The notes under the pieces are model-generated. The model was not told the origin of the DNA and did not search any database. It saw only the letters and a list, made by a program, of their open reading frames with translations. DNA of 64,000 nucleotides. It comes from CANIGN01 sp964538275. Its GTDB lineage: Bacteria; Bdellovibrionota; UBA2428. The first letter of the stretch is position 1. The number at the start of each line of letters is the position of its first letter. The position numbers were made by a program, and so were the translations under genes. This document shows, one piece after another, positions 45,501 through 52,890 of the stretch. The DNA lies in contig CAZIFW010000009.1 in NCBI GenBank assembly GCA_964538275.1, positions 5,849-69,848 on the forward strand, given 5' to 3'.

Positions 45501-46077
45501 TCTCAATAGCTTTAAAAATCATTATCTTAAGGCGCTGAATACCTATATTAAACCACCCAAAACTAAGTTAATGCCAAGAGATTTAGACAGACTTGGATTT
45601 CATATTAAAGAACCCTTGCTCACACTTTCTGCATTGAACTCTTATTTAGAGGATAAATCCACCCTTGAAGAACTAAAATCTACTCTTTCAATAAGTCGCG
45701 AAGTTAAAGATCCAGCAACAGTATTCAATTTAGTGAATGATAAAATAAAGGCCGAGAAACTCCGTTTAGATAAAATTGCAAATGAAATGCCAAAGCTCCT
45801 AAACGAACTTTCTAAAACACCACCCAAAAAAGATCCCCCACCCGCATTAATCAGACAAGCAGCAGAACTCATGGGAATTTCCTATAGTGAACTTTCTCGT
45901 GCTCGAATAATGGAAAATATTAATCTCTTTGGACATCCGGAATACGCAGGAGCCATACTAAATTTGGGGCGAACAATGACAAGTGCCAGTGAAGATCGTC
46001 CAACGACAATTATTCCACAGCTTAATGGCTCAACAAAACCCGAAAAAAGTAGCTCCTGCAAAGCTGCCCTCAATTAA
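42520..46077 (+). CDS. Giant protein with a transglutaminase-like catalytic core
   Basis: A 1185-residue protein of unknown family with one N-terminal hydrophobic segment (about 17-36), a probable signal or anchor. Residues ~790-865 contain a transglutaminase-superfamily core. Cys799 is in GIACGECDMGNA, comparable with the RCGEWAN motif of peptide N-glycanase. His841 is in SIGHVVTEIMD and Asp858 in YRLDATPK, with spacings of 42 and 17 residues. It is flanked by unassigned regions, a highly charged coiled-coil/low-complexity stretch (about 875-945) and a helical C-terminus. The start is TTG at 42520, preceded by GGGGG at 42511-42515; the first in-frame ATG is more than 50 codons later. A protein cross-linking or protease role is an inference. 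Confidence 0.72.
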   Translation: MFFLRALSLKLGSNFLRSTFTAIWVGVIYFTSHLLWAPPSPDPSAEPLIQDENYYRRQFYVQMLLDPNVPMGGLSDLLHPATPPLGIPFMKEQHIDRKKPQYFVYTPKYPKTYNTTSSMQPSLDTQLDELTKEGKNAFIQFRAGVVFKNEVTFPKFDEIAQELKILADSATFPTRNLEQRRSTQSNSPLSPLQRAQIKGQAQSDFLTKHKRRPTSNSEDQALLSQIEGELILKAEQNPNPQIRTQFSENTAENYYKKVRKYLSDKKTQLLLEGLQELKAQGVRIEFTYLPNTPRRPGQYSVPYENYDSTKDTIDLGSAKFDEATGNVILKDGKTIELVTLTYDITIHPATAIYPDKSDAALLKPSVDKLKQIEASAAKIILAEELEELGSNIWLSRSQANEVAKKLRDANLIAENRQKRINVSSNLFHSAETSQPIKTSSLDEGRYFNELNEVGILRWGLLNKDPFYLVKRTLRASTNSSPHYQKEIDRRTSRLEKNVSLKNLGKTLKPWGIGASYMTALVASAYMVGSTLAPLAPEGFLDNIRVPILHLSGGNNTELPTMSGKVGDPTNSGSESDPNSPDYNAKTHFKITGPEDAQNEFYYQGTKEELKDSQIWKSRETWQSNRAVSLLSETTFAVTNSFISIPTLKDHELSKIRVYNGSGKELILGVDYEVRHDLNKELNGIYFLTSQSSARIFPTFEPKERSLSASPLPEKLLNLDSKKLQQVSSQLRNAKLIAIADALDRKIAEGPVGVEEIKTIVSENSIYTHEKEIKNWNLLGLLSTNPFQSFTKFIKSGIACGECDMGNAIYTQILKESLPKGFNVVERAVDVAKDGKIDSIGHVVTEIMDEENKRIYRLDATPKTHSSAAVTAMKEFREEVEKKTEQEQQDKNRQNRESEKKVADIPRRSRPTEEETTHRDKIVATGSASPGSPPSSLDPNTNAERATPHDASSISEDHINTLSEKEESEIQLAYQKLKAEEEAWKKKWKGPVSSTLNSFKNHYLKALNTYIKPPKTKLMPRDLDRLGFHIKEPLLTLSALNSYLEDKSTLEELKSTLSISREVKDPATVFNLVNDKIKAEKLRLDKIANEMPKLLNELSKTPPKKDPPPALIRQAAELMGISYSELSRARIMENINLFGHPEYAGAILNLGRTMTSASEDRPTTIIPQLNGSTKPEKSSSCKAALN

Positions 46078-46079
46078 TT

Positions 46080-47042
46080 TTATTTTGAAAGCTCTTTAGC
46101 ACTCTCTGCTAAAAACGACTCTACTGTACTTAAGTTTTCACCCTCACCCCAGTGCCAGCCCGTGAGTGAATCACAACTTTCAATTTCATATAGAGAGCGG
46201 TAACCCGTGCCGAGGTAATCTACTCCCATTACCAAAACATAAACAACAGTAGAAAGTGTGATGGCCCTTAAGAATCTATCTTTCAATGAAGCATTCTTTC
46301 CTACCGCTAAAAACCACCAAAAAAACAATAGGGATGTCATTAAGATTGAAACTACAAAAGAATTCCAAGTAGCCTCAAAACCTCTAAACCAACACAGCGA
46401 CGAATAGATCAAATCACTTAACTCACCAAATATACAAAGAATATAAGCCAAGCACAAAGAACGATTCCAAGCATAGTCTCCACGATTTAGTTTTCTTAGA
46501 AAAACTATTACGAGAGAAAGCACAAAAGGAACCAAAATACTTCGTGTGAGCAAAGAAAAAGCTAAATTTTTTGCGTAATCACCTTTTCTATAGAGATCTG
46601 GAGATACAAAGTACATGAGAGCTAAAAGCGTAAAGAAAAGAACTAAAAGTAAGCGGCTGTTAAGTAAGTCTTCGATGCGTTTAAAAAGTGGTTCATGATG
46701 AACTTTATGTTCTTCATGGCCAAAGCTAATAGTTTGCTCCAAGGGAAATTGTATAAAAGAAAACTGTAGAACAGCTGCACCTATTCGCACTTGAAGACCT
46801 TCAGTAATTTTTATCTCACTTACAGATTTACCTTCATTCCAAAGACCCGTGCGACTTTTATTATCTTTTAAATACAATTCCCCATCACGTTCTAGAATTT
46901 CAGCATGATTTCTAGAAATCTCATGGCCCATTAATGTAATTTGTGAATGAGGATCCCGTCCTATCGTTACAGGAAATGAGCTAAGCTCTTTAAAGTCTTC
47001 GTAAAAAGTTTCAACGTAAGAGACCTTTAAAAAAAGCTTCAT
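46080..47042 (-). CDS. FHA-domain membrane protein
   Basis: A 320-residue protein. Residues ~1-105 form a forkhead-associated domain: FPVTIGRDPHSQITLMG, the recognition motif EISRNHAEILERDGELYLKD, and SRTGLWNEGKSV. It is followed by about six membrane helices (residues ~125-290) and a short hydrophilic tail. The FHA domain would bind a phosphothreonine peptide, so a Ser/Thr kinase partner is expected elsewhere. I chose the ATG at 47042, which forms an ATGA overlap with the protease gene. A structural resemblance to FHA-membrane proteins of secretion or sporulation systems is not specific enough to name a role. Confidence 0.88.
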   Translation of the reverse strand: MKLFLKVSYVETFYEDFKELSSFPVTIGRDPHSQITLMGHEISRNHAEILERDGELYLKDNKSRTGLWNEGKSVSEIKITEGLQVRIGAAVLQFSFIQFPLEQTISFGHEEHKVHHEPLFKRIEDLLNSRLLLVLFFTLLALMYFVSPDLYRKGDYAKNLAFSLLTRSILVPFVLSLVIVFLRKLNRGDYAWNRSLCLAYILCIFGELSDLIYSSLCWFRGFEATWNSFVVSILMTSLLFFWWFLAVGKNASLKDRFLRAITLSTVVYVLVMGVDYLGTGYRSLYEIESCDSLTGWHWGEGENLSTVESFLAESAKELSK

Positions 47043-48370
47043 TGAAAACGCTCCATCCAATATTTCAAGAGTTTCTGAGAGTTCTCTAGGCTCACTCCAG
47101 AATGTCCCACCAAAACTTGAGTTTTAAGAGGGCCCTTAAAGTCATACCAACTTAATGAAAAATCGTATAAATTTGTTGCATTCTTATATTTTCGAATACA
47201 AACACCATTGCGCAAAGTTTTATCCGCACCAAGAAATTTTGTTTTTAAAAATGTTTGCTTACATTCATAAGGCGTAAAAATTTCACGCGCATCAATATCT
47301 CCAAAAAACTTTTCACCTTGAAAACGAGACAAAAGAGACTCGGCTCCACCCTCCACTTCCATCAATTGCTTAGTAGAGAATTTATTAATTTCGCTGGCAT
47401 CCAATACCTTCACTTGTAAACTCATAGTCCCCGTATCCAGGCCGCTTGCTAAGTAAACTGCATGATCAAGCCTACAACTACGCGTTTTCAAAACATAGGG
47501 AAGTTGGGGATCTTCAGTTCCACCCGACCAACACTTTAAAAACTCAGGCAATTGAATTTCTTTAGCATGCCAAAGTTCTATCTTTTGAGAGTTCTTTTGA
47601 ATAAGCGAGGCATAAAGTTTGTCTTGAGCTTCTTGTAATTGTTCGTAAATGCTATCTTGAGCTTCTTTTTTACTTAAGACAGATCGTTTAAAATCGCTTC
47701 GCTTAATCAACGTCACCAAACGCTCTACAGGAACTATAAAAGAAATATCATTGGCAAAAAGTATACGCGCTACATTTATTCCAACCAGCCTTCCAGCTGA
47801 ATTGACAGTTGGTCCACCACTCATTCCACCATTTAAAGGGGTTGTTACGTGAACAAGGCTGTAAGGTCCGTGGTCTAACACTCCATTGTAAACCCCTTCT
47901 ATCAAGCTCATATTGATGTCATTAGGGAGACCTAGAGAAAAACTTCGTTCACCTTTAGAGGATTTTTTTTCTTCAAACTTTATAGCTAAAGGAAATTTTT
48001 TATTAACACGAATAATTGCTAAATCATCTACAACACTCAATGCAATCAACTCGGCTTCGATGTTTTGCAAATCCTGAGTTTCTACAATGATTTTCCATTG
48101 ATTTCCTGGTTGCATGACATAATTAGAAATCACATGATAGTTAGTCGCGATAATTCCCGAGGGATCTATAACAAATCCCGTTCCGTAAGAGGCCTTAGGA
48201 GAGGATACCGAGTCTGCCGCCTTTACACGAACTAGAAGATCTTTCATGTGGTCGAATAGATCTTGCCCACGAGGTGGACTTTGCGCCTCCAATATTTGCG
48301 TAACGAATAAGCTCAACAGGACAGCCCTAAGTGAGCCGCTCAAAAAGCGTTGTTTTAATATAAAAAGCAT
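47039..48370 (-). CDS. Secreted trypsin-like serine protease
   Basis: A 443-residue protease with a hydrophobic N-terminus (about 13-29, ending LEAQ) and a trypsin-like domain of the HtrA type. The catalytic triad is His79 in IIATNYHVIS, Asp116 in VVDDLAIIRV, and Ser184 in LNGGMSGGPTVN. No PDZ domain is obvious; the C-terminal ~200 residues are unassigned and hold several cysteines (FLKCWSGG, CRLDHAVY, YECKQTF, NGVCIRKY) that could form disulfides. It starts one base after the recD2 stop and overlaps the FHA gene by 4 bases, indicating a coupled protease-FHA pair. Confidence 0.9.
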   Translation of the reverse strand: MLFILKQRFLSGSLRAVLLSLFVTQILEAQSPPRGQDLFDHMKDLLVRVKAADSVSSPKASYGTGFVIDPSGIIATNYHVISNYVMQPGNQWKIIVETQDLQNIEAELIALSVVDDLAIIRVNKKFPLAIKFEEKKSSKGERSFSLGLPNDINMSLIEGVYNGVLDHGPYSLVHVTTPLNGGMSGGPTVNSAGRLVGINVARILFANDISFIVPVERLVTLIKRSDFKRSVLSKKEAQDSIYEQLQEAQDKLYASLIQKNSQKIELWHAKEIQLPEFLKCWSGGTEDPQLPYVLKTRSCRLDHAVYLASGLDTGTMSLQVKVLDASEINKFSTKQLMEVEGGAESLLSRFQGEKFFGDIDAREIFTPYECKQTFLKTKFLGADKTLRNGVCIRKYKNATNLYDFSLSWYDFKGPLKTQVLVGHSGVSLENSQKLLKYWMERFQ

Positions 48371-48371
48371 C

Positions 48372-50468
48372 TCAAGCTAGTATACGCTCAATCAATGCAG
48401 AGTAACGGACTTGCTCCTGAAAATTTTTAAGAGCTATCTGAAAAGCTCGTCGGGAGCCAATCAAGACACATAGTTTTTTACCGCGAGTTAGCGCGGTGTA
48501 TATCAGCTTACGGCGTAACATTCTAAAATGTTGTGTACTGAGCGGAACCACTACAGCTGGAAACTCAGACCCTTGGCTTTTGTGAATAGAAATACAATAG
48601 GCCAGCTGTAAATCGCGAGCCTCATCAAAACTAAAGCTTACGCTGTGCCCACGATCAAAGGCCACAAGAAGCTCCTCTTCTTCCAAATCGAGAGCTTTTA
48701 TGTAACCAAGATCACCATTAAAAACTTCTTTTTCATAGTTGTTCTTTAAAACAACGACACGGTCTCCCACGCCCCAACGAACTCCTGATTTTTGAAAACT
48801 TTTTGTAGGATCTGGATTGAGCGAAGCCTGAAGGGAAAGGTTTATTTGGTCAATTCCCAGTATTCCTTTGTACATAGGTGACAATACTTGAATATCGCTT
48901 GGAGCAAATCCAAATTTCTTTGGAATTCTATTGGCGACTACTTCAACAATCTTTTCTTGGAGTAGCTTGGGGTCTTCTTCTTCAATAAAATAAAAATCTG
49001 AACCTAGTTGTGATTCAGGGACATTGTGCCCGGAATTAAGCCTATGTGCGGCCTCTACAATTCCACTTCCAGCTCCTTGACGATAAATCTTATCTAAAAC
49101 AGATACCGCCACCGCTTTTGAATCTATAAGATCTGCAAAAAAAGAGCCTACTCCTACAGGAGGAAGTTGATCGCGATCACCCACTAACACTAACTGAGCT
49201 TTTGCAGGAAGTGCTGAAAGAAAATGGCGCACCATCACGAGATCAAGCATGGAACTTTCATCTACAAGTAAAAGATCCACTTCAAGCGGTGTTTCTTTAT
49301 TAAAATTGAATATTCCCTGCGAAGGGTCGTATTTTAAAAGCCTATGCAAAGTGCTGGCCTCTGTATTGCAAATTTCTTCTAGTCTTTGAGCTGCACGTCC
49401 TGTGGGTGCAGCTAAGGCAACACGCTTACCTTGAGCTTTTGCGGCTTTGACGAGAATTTGAGTGATAGTGCTTTTTCCTGTACCCGGGCCACCTGTAATA
49501 ATACTTAACTTAGAGCTTAAACTTTTTTCTAAGGCACTTCGTTGCGCATCAGAAAGTGTGAGCTTTTCTTTTTCTTCTAAATGAGGAATAAGCTCTGTTT
49601 TGAGTGGACTAAAATCTGTATTTATAAAGGTGCGAATAAGATCAGCTACATCGACTTCAAGCTTATGAAAAAAACGCGAATAAACTCGATCGTTTTCAAC
49701 AATAACGGGTAGCTCATCAGACCACTGTATTTCTATTTCCAAGATCTTTTGAAGCTCTGCAAGTAAAAGCTCTTTAGGCAAAAAGAGATGTCCTTCTGAG
49801 CTCGCTTTTTTGAGCACATACTGAACAGCTGCAAAAAATCTCTCTTGTGAGTTTCTATCTATACCCAGCTTTATGGCTAGTTCGTCTGCACTATGAAAGC
49901 CAATACCATCTACTTCATCCACTAATCGATACGGATTGCTTTTTACAACTTCTACGACTTCAGCTCCGTAAAGAGAGATGAGCTTTTGTGCCATAGAGAC
50001 ACCCAACCCATGGCCCTGAAGAAAAACCATGAGTTCGGCCAAGGCACCTTGTTCTCTAAGCGCTCGTGATGCCTTCACAGCCTTTTTAGTACCCAAGCCT
50101 GCGATGACCTTTAACTTCGCAGGCTCATCACGTATGACGTCGAGCGCTTTATCGCCAAAGAGATCAACAATTTTTTTGGCATAGGTTTCGCCAATTCCCG
50201 CAAGAAAGCCTGATGAGAGAAATTTTAAAATCCCTTTTTTGGTCATGGGATTTTGCAATATTATTGAAGATGCTTTGAGCTGAGTGCCAAACTTTTTATC
50301 TTCAATCCATTCACCTTGGGCCACAACACTTTGGCCCGCAACCATGGGAGAAGTGTAACCCACTACTGTACTGACATCTTTTCCACCCGTATTTACGCGA
50401 AATACAGCATATCCATTTTCCGAGTTGTAATATGTAATGCGCTCAACGCTACCGGAAACTTCTGCCAT
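48372..50468 (-). CDS. recD2: RecD2-type ATP-dependent DNA helicase
   Basis: A 698-residue SF1B helicase. The N-terminal OB-like domain (VSGSVERITYYNSENGYAVFRV) and a helix-hairpin-helix region (IAGLGTKKAVKA, VDEVDGIGFHSADELAIKLG) mark RecD2 rather than RecD. The helicase core shows Walker A ITGGPGTGKSTITQ, LLLVDESSMLDLVM, VLVGDRDQLPPVG and the late SIHKSQGSEFPAVVVP motif. It works as a 5'-3' helicase in repair without RecBC. The ATG is only 2 bases inside the end of the inverted-repeat arm of the RAYT element, and no good Shine-Dalgarno lies in front of it. Confidence 0.95.
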   Translation of the reverse strand: MAEVSGSVERITYYNSENGYAVFRVNTGGKDVSTVVGYTSPMVAGQSVVAQGEWIEDKKFGTQLKASSIILQNPMTKKGILKFLSSGFLAGIGETYAKKIVDLFGDKALDVIRDEPAKLKVIAGLGTKKAVKASRALREQGALAELMVFLQGHGLGVSMAQKLISLYGAEVVEVVKSNPYRLVDEVDGIGFHSADELAIKLGIDRNSQERFFAAVQYVLKKASSEGHLFLPKELLLAELQKILEIEIQWSDELPVIVENDRVYSRFFHKLEVDVADLIRTFINTDFSPLKTELIPHLEEKEKLTLSDAQRSALEKSLSSKLSIITGGPGTGKSTITQILVKAAKAQGKRVALAAPTGRAAQRLEEICNTEASTLHRLLKYDPSQGIFNFNKETPLEVDLLLVDESSMLDLVMVRHFLSALPAKAQLVLVGDRDQLPPVGVGSFFADLIDSKAVAVSVLDKIYRQGAGSGIVEAAHRLNSGHNVPESQLGSDFYFIEEEDPKLLQEKIVEVVANRIPKKFGFAPSDIQVLSPMYKGILGIDQINLSLQASLNPDPTKSFQKSGVRWGVGDRVVVLKNNYEKEVFNGDLGYIKALDLEEEELLVAFDRGHSVSFSFDEARDLQLAYCISIHKSQGSEFPAVVVPLSTQHFRMLRRKLIYTALTRGKKLCVLIGSRRAFQIALKNFQEQVRYSALIERILA

Positions 50469-50470
50469 TT

Positions 50471-50517
50471 TTCTAGAAGGTACCTAGTTACTTTTGGGAG
50501 GTACCCGCTACCTTTTT
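50471..50517 (+). repeat. Left arm of the RAYT inverted repeat
   Basis: The core 50477-50517 (41 bases) is the exact reverse complement of 51201-51241. The arm begins TTCTAGAAGGTACC and ends GTACCCGCTACCTTTTT. It can fold on itself through AAGGTA...TACCTT and the two GGTACC palindromes. It overlaps the last codons of the transposase gene (to 50488) and lies 3 bases from the recD2 start. Confidence 0.9.
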
Positions 50518-51165
50518 AATCGTACCCGATACCTTTTTGCACGCACCGGAAGAGTTTTTTGCATATTTAAATTCAAATCGCCTCAAAGCCGATCTCACAT
50601 GCTTGATTTTATCTTGCGGCATTGGCTCATTTATCCATTTTTCAAATTCAAATTGCTTATCTGGCTCTAAAAAATGCTCTGCCTGCAAATCATGAATATA
50701 CAGTGGTATTTGCAATCGAGAGTAGCCCAACATTCCGTGCAATGTTGAGTACGGGAACTCAGATACTTTTGTACAAATTCCCGCTCTAATTGGGTTTTGA
50801 TACACATAACAAAGCGTTGCAATATAATGTTCTACTTCATAGATAATTGTCCACTTATATCTAGACTCAAACCTAAATGCAGAAGTTCCCGTATACACTG
50901 CGATTCGTTTACTTACTTCTGTTTGTAAATAGCGTATTCCTTCATCTAGGTTTTCATCGGGCGTACTTACTAGTAAATGATAGTGATTGCTCATTAGAAC
51001 AAACGCATGAATGCGAAAGCCATAAGCAACCGATAAAACAAACAAGCAATCCATGTAAATTTCCCACAAAAGCTCTTTATTTAAGTTGTAAAATTTACGA
51101 TCTAAAGTGCGATTGACAACTTGGTATGGATGAAAATTACTTCTTATAAGTGGTTTTCTGGGCAT
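50488..51165 (-). CDS. REP-associated tyrosine transposase (Y1 HUH, RAYT)
   Basis: A 225-residue single-strand transposase of the TnpA-REP group (IS200/IS605-related). The HUH metal motif is in LMSNHYHLLVSTPDENLDEG. The downstream KRIAVYTGTSAFRFESRYKWTIIYE region and the tyrosine-containing helix TLCYVYQNPIRAGICTK complete the Y1 domain; the Tyr in YVYQNP is the likely nucleophile. The start PRKPLIRSNFHPYQVVNRTLDRKFY is typical. The C-terminus runs into the left repeat arm and is built from repeat-encoded KKVxGT units. RAYTs are usually domesticated, single-copy genes that mobilise REP/REPIN sequences in trans. Confidence 0.92.
   Translation of the reverse strand: MPRKPLIRSNFHPYQVVNRTLDRKFYNLNKELLWEIYMDCLFVLSVAYGFRIHAFVLMSNHYHLLVSTPDENLDEGIRYLQTEVSKRIAVYTGTSAFRFESRYKWTIIYEVEHYIATLCYVYQNPIRAGICTKVSEFPYSTLHGMLGYSRLQIPLYIHDLQAEHFLEPDKQFEFEKWINEPMPQDKIKHVRSALRRFEFKYAKNSSGACKKVSGTIKKVAGTSQK
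50501..50538 (+). repeat. Tandem imperfect copy of the REP-like end
   Basis: GTACCCGCTACCTTTTT (50501-50517) is followed after 4 bases by GTACCCGATACCTTTTT (50522-50538), one mismatch in 17. The copies lie inside the 3' end of the transposase gene and create a repeated KKVxGT motif at the C-terminus of the protein (KKVSGTIKKVAGTSQK). Confidence 0.8.
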
Positions 51166-51200
51166 AATTATTTATGCCGAGCATAAGTCGTGCCAAGAGA

Positions 51201-51247
51201 AAAAAGGTAGCGGGTACCTCCCAAAAGTAACTAGGTACCTTTTAGAA
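51201..51247 (-). repeat. Right arm of the RAYT inverted repeat
   Basis: It mirrors the left arm: 51201-51241 is its exact reverse complement and 51242-51247 continues with one mismatch. Read on the plus strand it starts AAAAAGGTAGCGGGTACC. The outermost bases contain the TAA stop codon (51244-51242) of the neighbouring J-domain-like gene, so the element may have supplied that stop. Confidence 0.9.
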
Positions 51248-52102
51248 GAGTGATTCTTGGGATTTATGACTGCGACGCTTGGGCTTTGCTGTAGGAGACT
51301 TGCTATCTTTTTGCTCAAGCCAAGAATTTAGGGTTTTATTTAAATGCTCTTCTTTAGATTTCAAATCCCGCAATGTGCTGCGGTATTCGGTATCCAGCTC
51401 TTTTTCGAGTTGTGTAAGACTTTTCTTTTCACAAAAATTCCATGCTCTTTCGCTTTGGATACAACTGAGCTCTGCTTCGAGTTCTTTATATTTCTTTTCA
51501 AAATCGCTTAATTGTCTCAACATTTCAGAGCACGTTAGAGGTTCAAATTTAATATCGCCACATTTTAAATTTTGCTCGATACGCTGTAACTCAAAAGCAT
51601 CATTTTTTGAATAAGCTTTTTGAGCTTTAACCCACAGATTTTTTTCTGCTTCGCTGAGATTGCCACGAACATCGGGATGTATACACCGAGCAATGCGGCG
51701 ATAAATTTCACGAGTTTCACTACTAGAAGCAATTTTCTTAGGCGCCTCAAGCTCTTCCTGTGGAACTTCATTCTCTTCTGCGTCCGCAAGAATTTTTTCC
51801 ATAATTTGCTCCTTGGACCAGTTTGCAAACAAGTCCTCGGGGCGCACATTTTGCTTAAGGCTCAAATCCAAACTTTCTTCTAAATGATGACCTAGAGCGC
51901 AGACTCGTTTTTCGAGCTCAAAAATTTGATTTAATCGTTCTGCAAAATGCGTATTGAGCCATGCCTGATACTGGGGAAGATCGCGCGAAAAATAGGCCTC
52001 AACGCTGCTCTCTAGCTTAGCTAGACGACAAGCCAGCGTAGAAAGCTCCTGTTGTATCTTTTCACGAATGGGTCCTTCATCAACCCGCAGCAAGGTCCTC
52101 AT
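51242..52102 (-). CDS. Coiled-coil protein with J-domain-like HPD motif
   Basis: A 286-residue protein. Residues ~130-175 read as a J-domain core: helix II IYRRIARC, the HPD tripeptide in IHPDVRGNLSEAEKN, and a helix-III-like segment WVKAQKAYSKNDAFELQRIE. On both sides are long charged helices predicted to form coiled coils (about 1-110 and 185-265), ending in a basic tail (KPKRRSHKSQ). An HPD motif normally stimulates the ATPase of an Hsp70 partner; the coiled coils could recruit clients. The stop codon lies within the outer edge of the RAYT repeat, so C-terminal truncation by insertion is possible. Similarity is motif-level only. Confidence 0.7.
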   Translation of the reverse strand: MRTLLRVDEGPIREKIQQELSTLACRLAKLESSVEAYFSRDLPQYQAWLNTHFAERLNQIFELEKRVCALGHHLEESLDLSLKQNVRPEDLFANWSKEQIMEKILADAEENEVPQEELEAPKKIASSSETREIYRRIARCIHPDVRGNLSEAEKNLWVKAQKAYSKNDAFELQRIEQNLKCGDIKFEPLTCSEMLRQLSDFEKKYKELEAELSCIQSERAWNFCEKKSLTQLEKELDTEYRSTLRDLKSKEEHLNKTLNSWLEQKDSKSPTAKPKRRSHKSQESLF

Positions 52103-52167
52103 ACAAGTCCTTGATTCTTAAGGATGATTTAGGCAAGCGCAACCCCTCCCTTTGTTTTTTAACAATT

Positions 52168-52193
52168 TTATTTTGCCAATATTATTTTGCCAA
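52168..52193 (+). promoter_or_regulatory. Direct repeat upstream of the nucleoside operon, candidate operator
   Basis: TTATTTTGCCAA occurs twice, at 52168-52179 and 52182-52193, with a 14-base period, in the 134-base divergent region ahead of deoC. Each copy contains TTGCCA, one mismatch from a -35 box. This may be a regulator-binding site or part of the promoter; no -10 partner is convincing. Confidence 0.35.
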
Positions 52194-52236
52194 ACATTGT
52201 CATTTGAGAGAGCTTCTAGAAATGGGGTTAGAGACT

Positions 52237-52890
52237 ATGAGTATAGCCAGAAACATTGACCATACGCTTCTTCGTGCGAACGCAAGCGAAAAGGAAATTC
52301 TTCAACTTTGCAAAGAGGCCCTTGAAAATGATTTTTATTCCGTATGCGTTAATCCTCGCTGGATACCCTTATGCAAACACGAACTCCGCAACAGCAACAC
52401 ACTCCCCATAACGGTGGTTGGATTTCCGCTGGGCGCTAACGACCTGAGCATAAAACAAAAAGAGGCCGCTCTTGCAATCCAACAAGGCGCTAAAGAAATC
52501 GATATGGTGATTGATTTACAAAATGCACTTACTCACGAATGGCGCAAAGTTGAAGACGAAATTAAAGCGCTCATGAAAATCTGTGGAGATATTCCTCTAA
52601 AGGTTATTGTTGAAACCGCCTATTTAACTCAAGAAGAACTCAAAGAGGTAAGCAAGTGCTGTCTCTTTGCGGGCCCTGCATTCATTAAAACCTCTACGGG
52701 ATTTGCTCCCAGTGGAGCGAAAGAAGAAGACGTGCGCCTCATGAAGCAAATTGTGCACCCGCATGTTCAAGTTAAGGCGAGTGGTGGAATTAAAACACTT
52801 GCTGATGCCGAGCGAATGCTCCAGGCGGGCGCAACTCGCTTAGGCTGCAGCGCAAGTGTTAGCATTGTAGAAGAATGGAAAAGAAAATAG
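52237..52890 (+). CDS. deoC: Deoxyribose-phosphate aldolase
   Basis: A class I aldolase cleaving 2-deoxyribose-5-phosphate to glyceraldehyde-3-phosphate and acetaldehyde. The start MSIARNIDHTLLRANA at 52237 fits the family (217 residues; an ATG at 52222 would add five). Blocks seen: YSVCVNPRWIPLC, VVGFPLGAND, GAKEIDMVIDLQNAL, LKVIVETAYLTQEEL, the Schiff-base lysine in AFIKTSTGFAPSGA, and the second lysine in QVKASGGIKT. An open frame extends further upstream but is not conserved. It overlaps deoB by 16 bases and heads a five-gene nucleoside operon. Confidence 0.94.
   Translation: MSIARNIDHTLLRANASEKEILQLCKEALENDFYSVCVNPRWIPLCKHELRNSNTLPITVVGFPLGANDLSIKQKEAALAIQQGAKEIDMVIDLQNALTHEWRKVEDEIKALMKICGDIPLKVIVETAYLTQEELKEVSKCCLFAGPAFIKTSTGFAPSGAKEEDVRLMKQIVHPHVQVKASGGIKTLADAERMLQAGATRLGCSASVSIVEEWKRK

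Larger units (their letters stand above)
50471..51247. mobile_element. RAYT (REP-associated tyrosine transposase) element with inverted-repeat ends
   Basis: A 777-base unit made of a RAYT gene bounded by two arms of 47 bases in inverted orientation. The arms differ by one base (50476 against its partner at 51242) and are identical over the inner 41 bases. The unit fills the whole space between the stop codon of the J-domain-like gene and the start codon of recD2. This is the usual arrangement of RAYT genes flanked by their cognate REP sequences. Target-site duplications are not visible, as expected for this family. Confidence 0.8.

Noticed and set aside
52111..52236. Long N-terminal extension of deoC
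   Set aside because: The extension is AT-rich, contains the direct repeat, and is absent from the family; the conserved domain begins at 52237.
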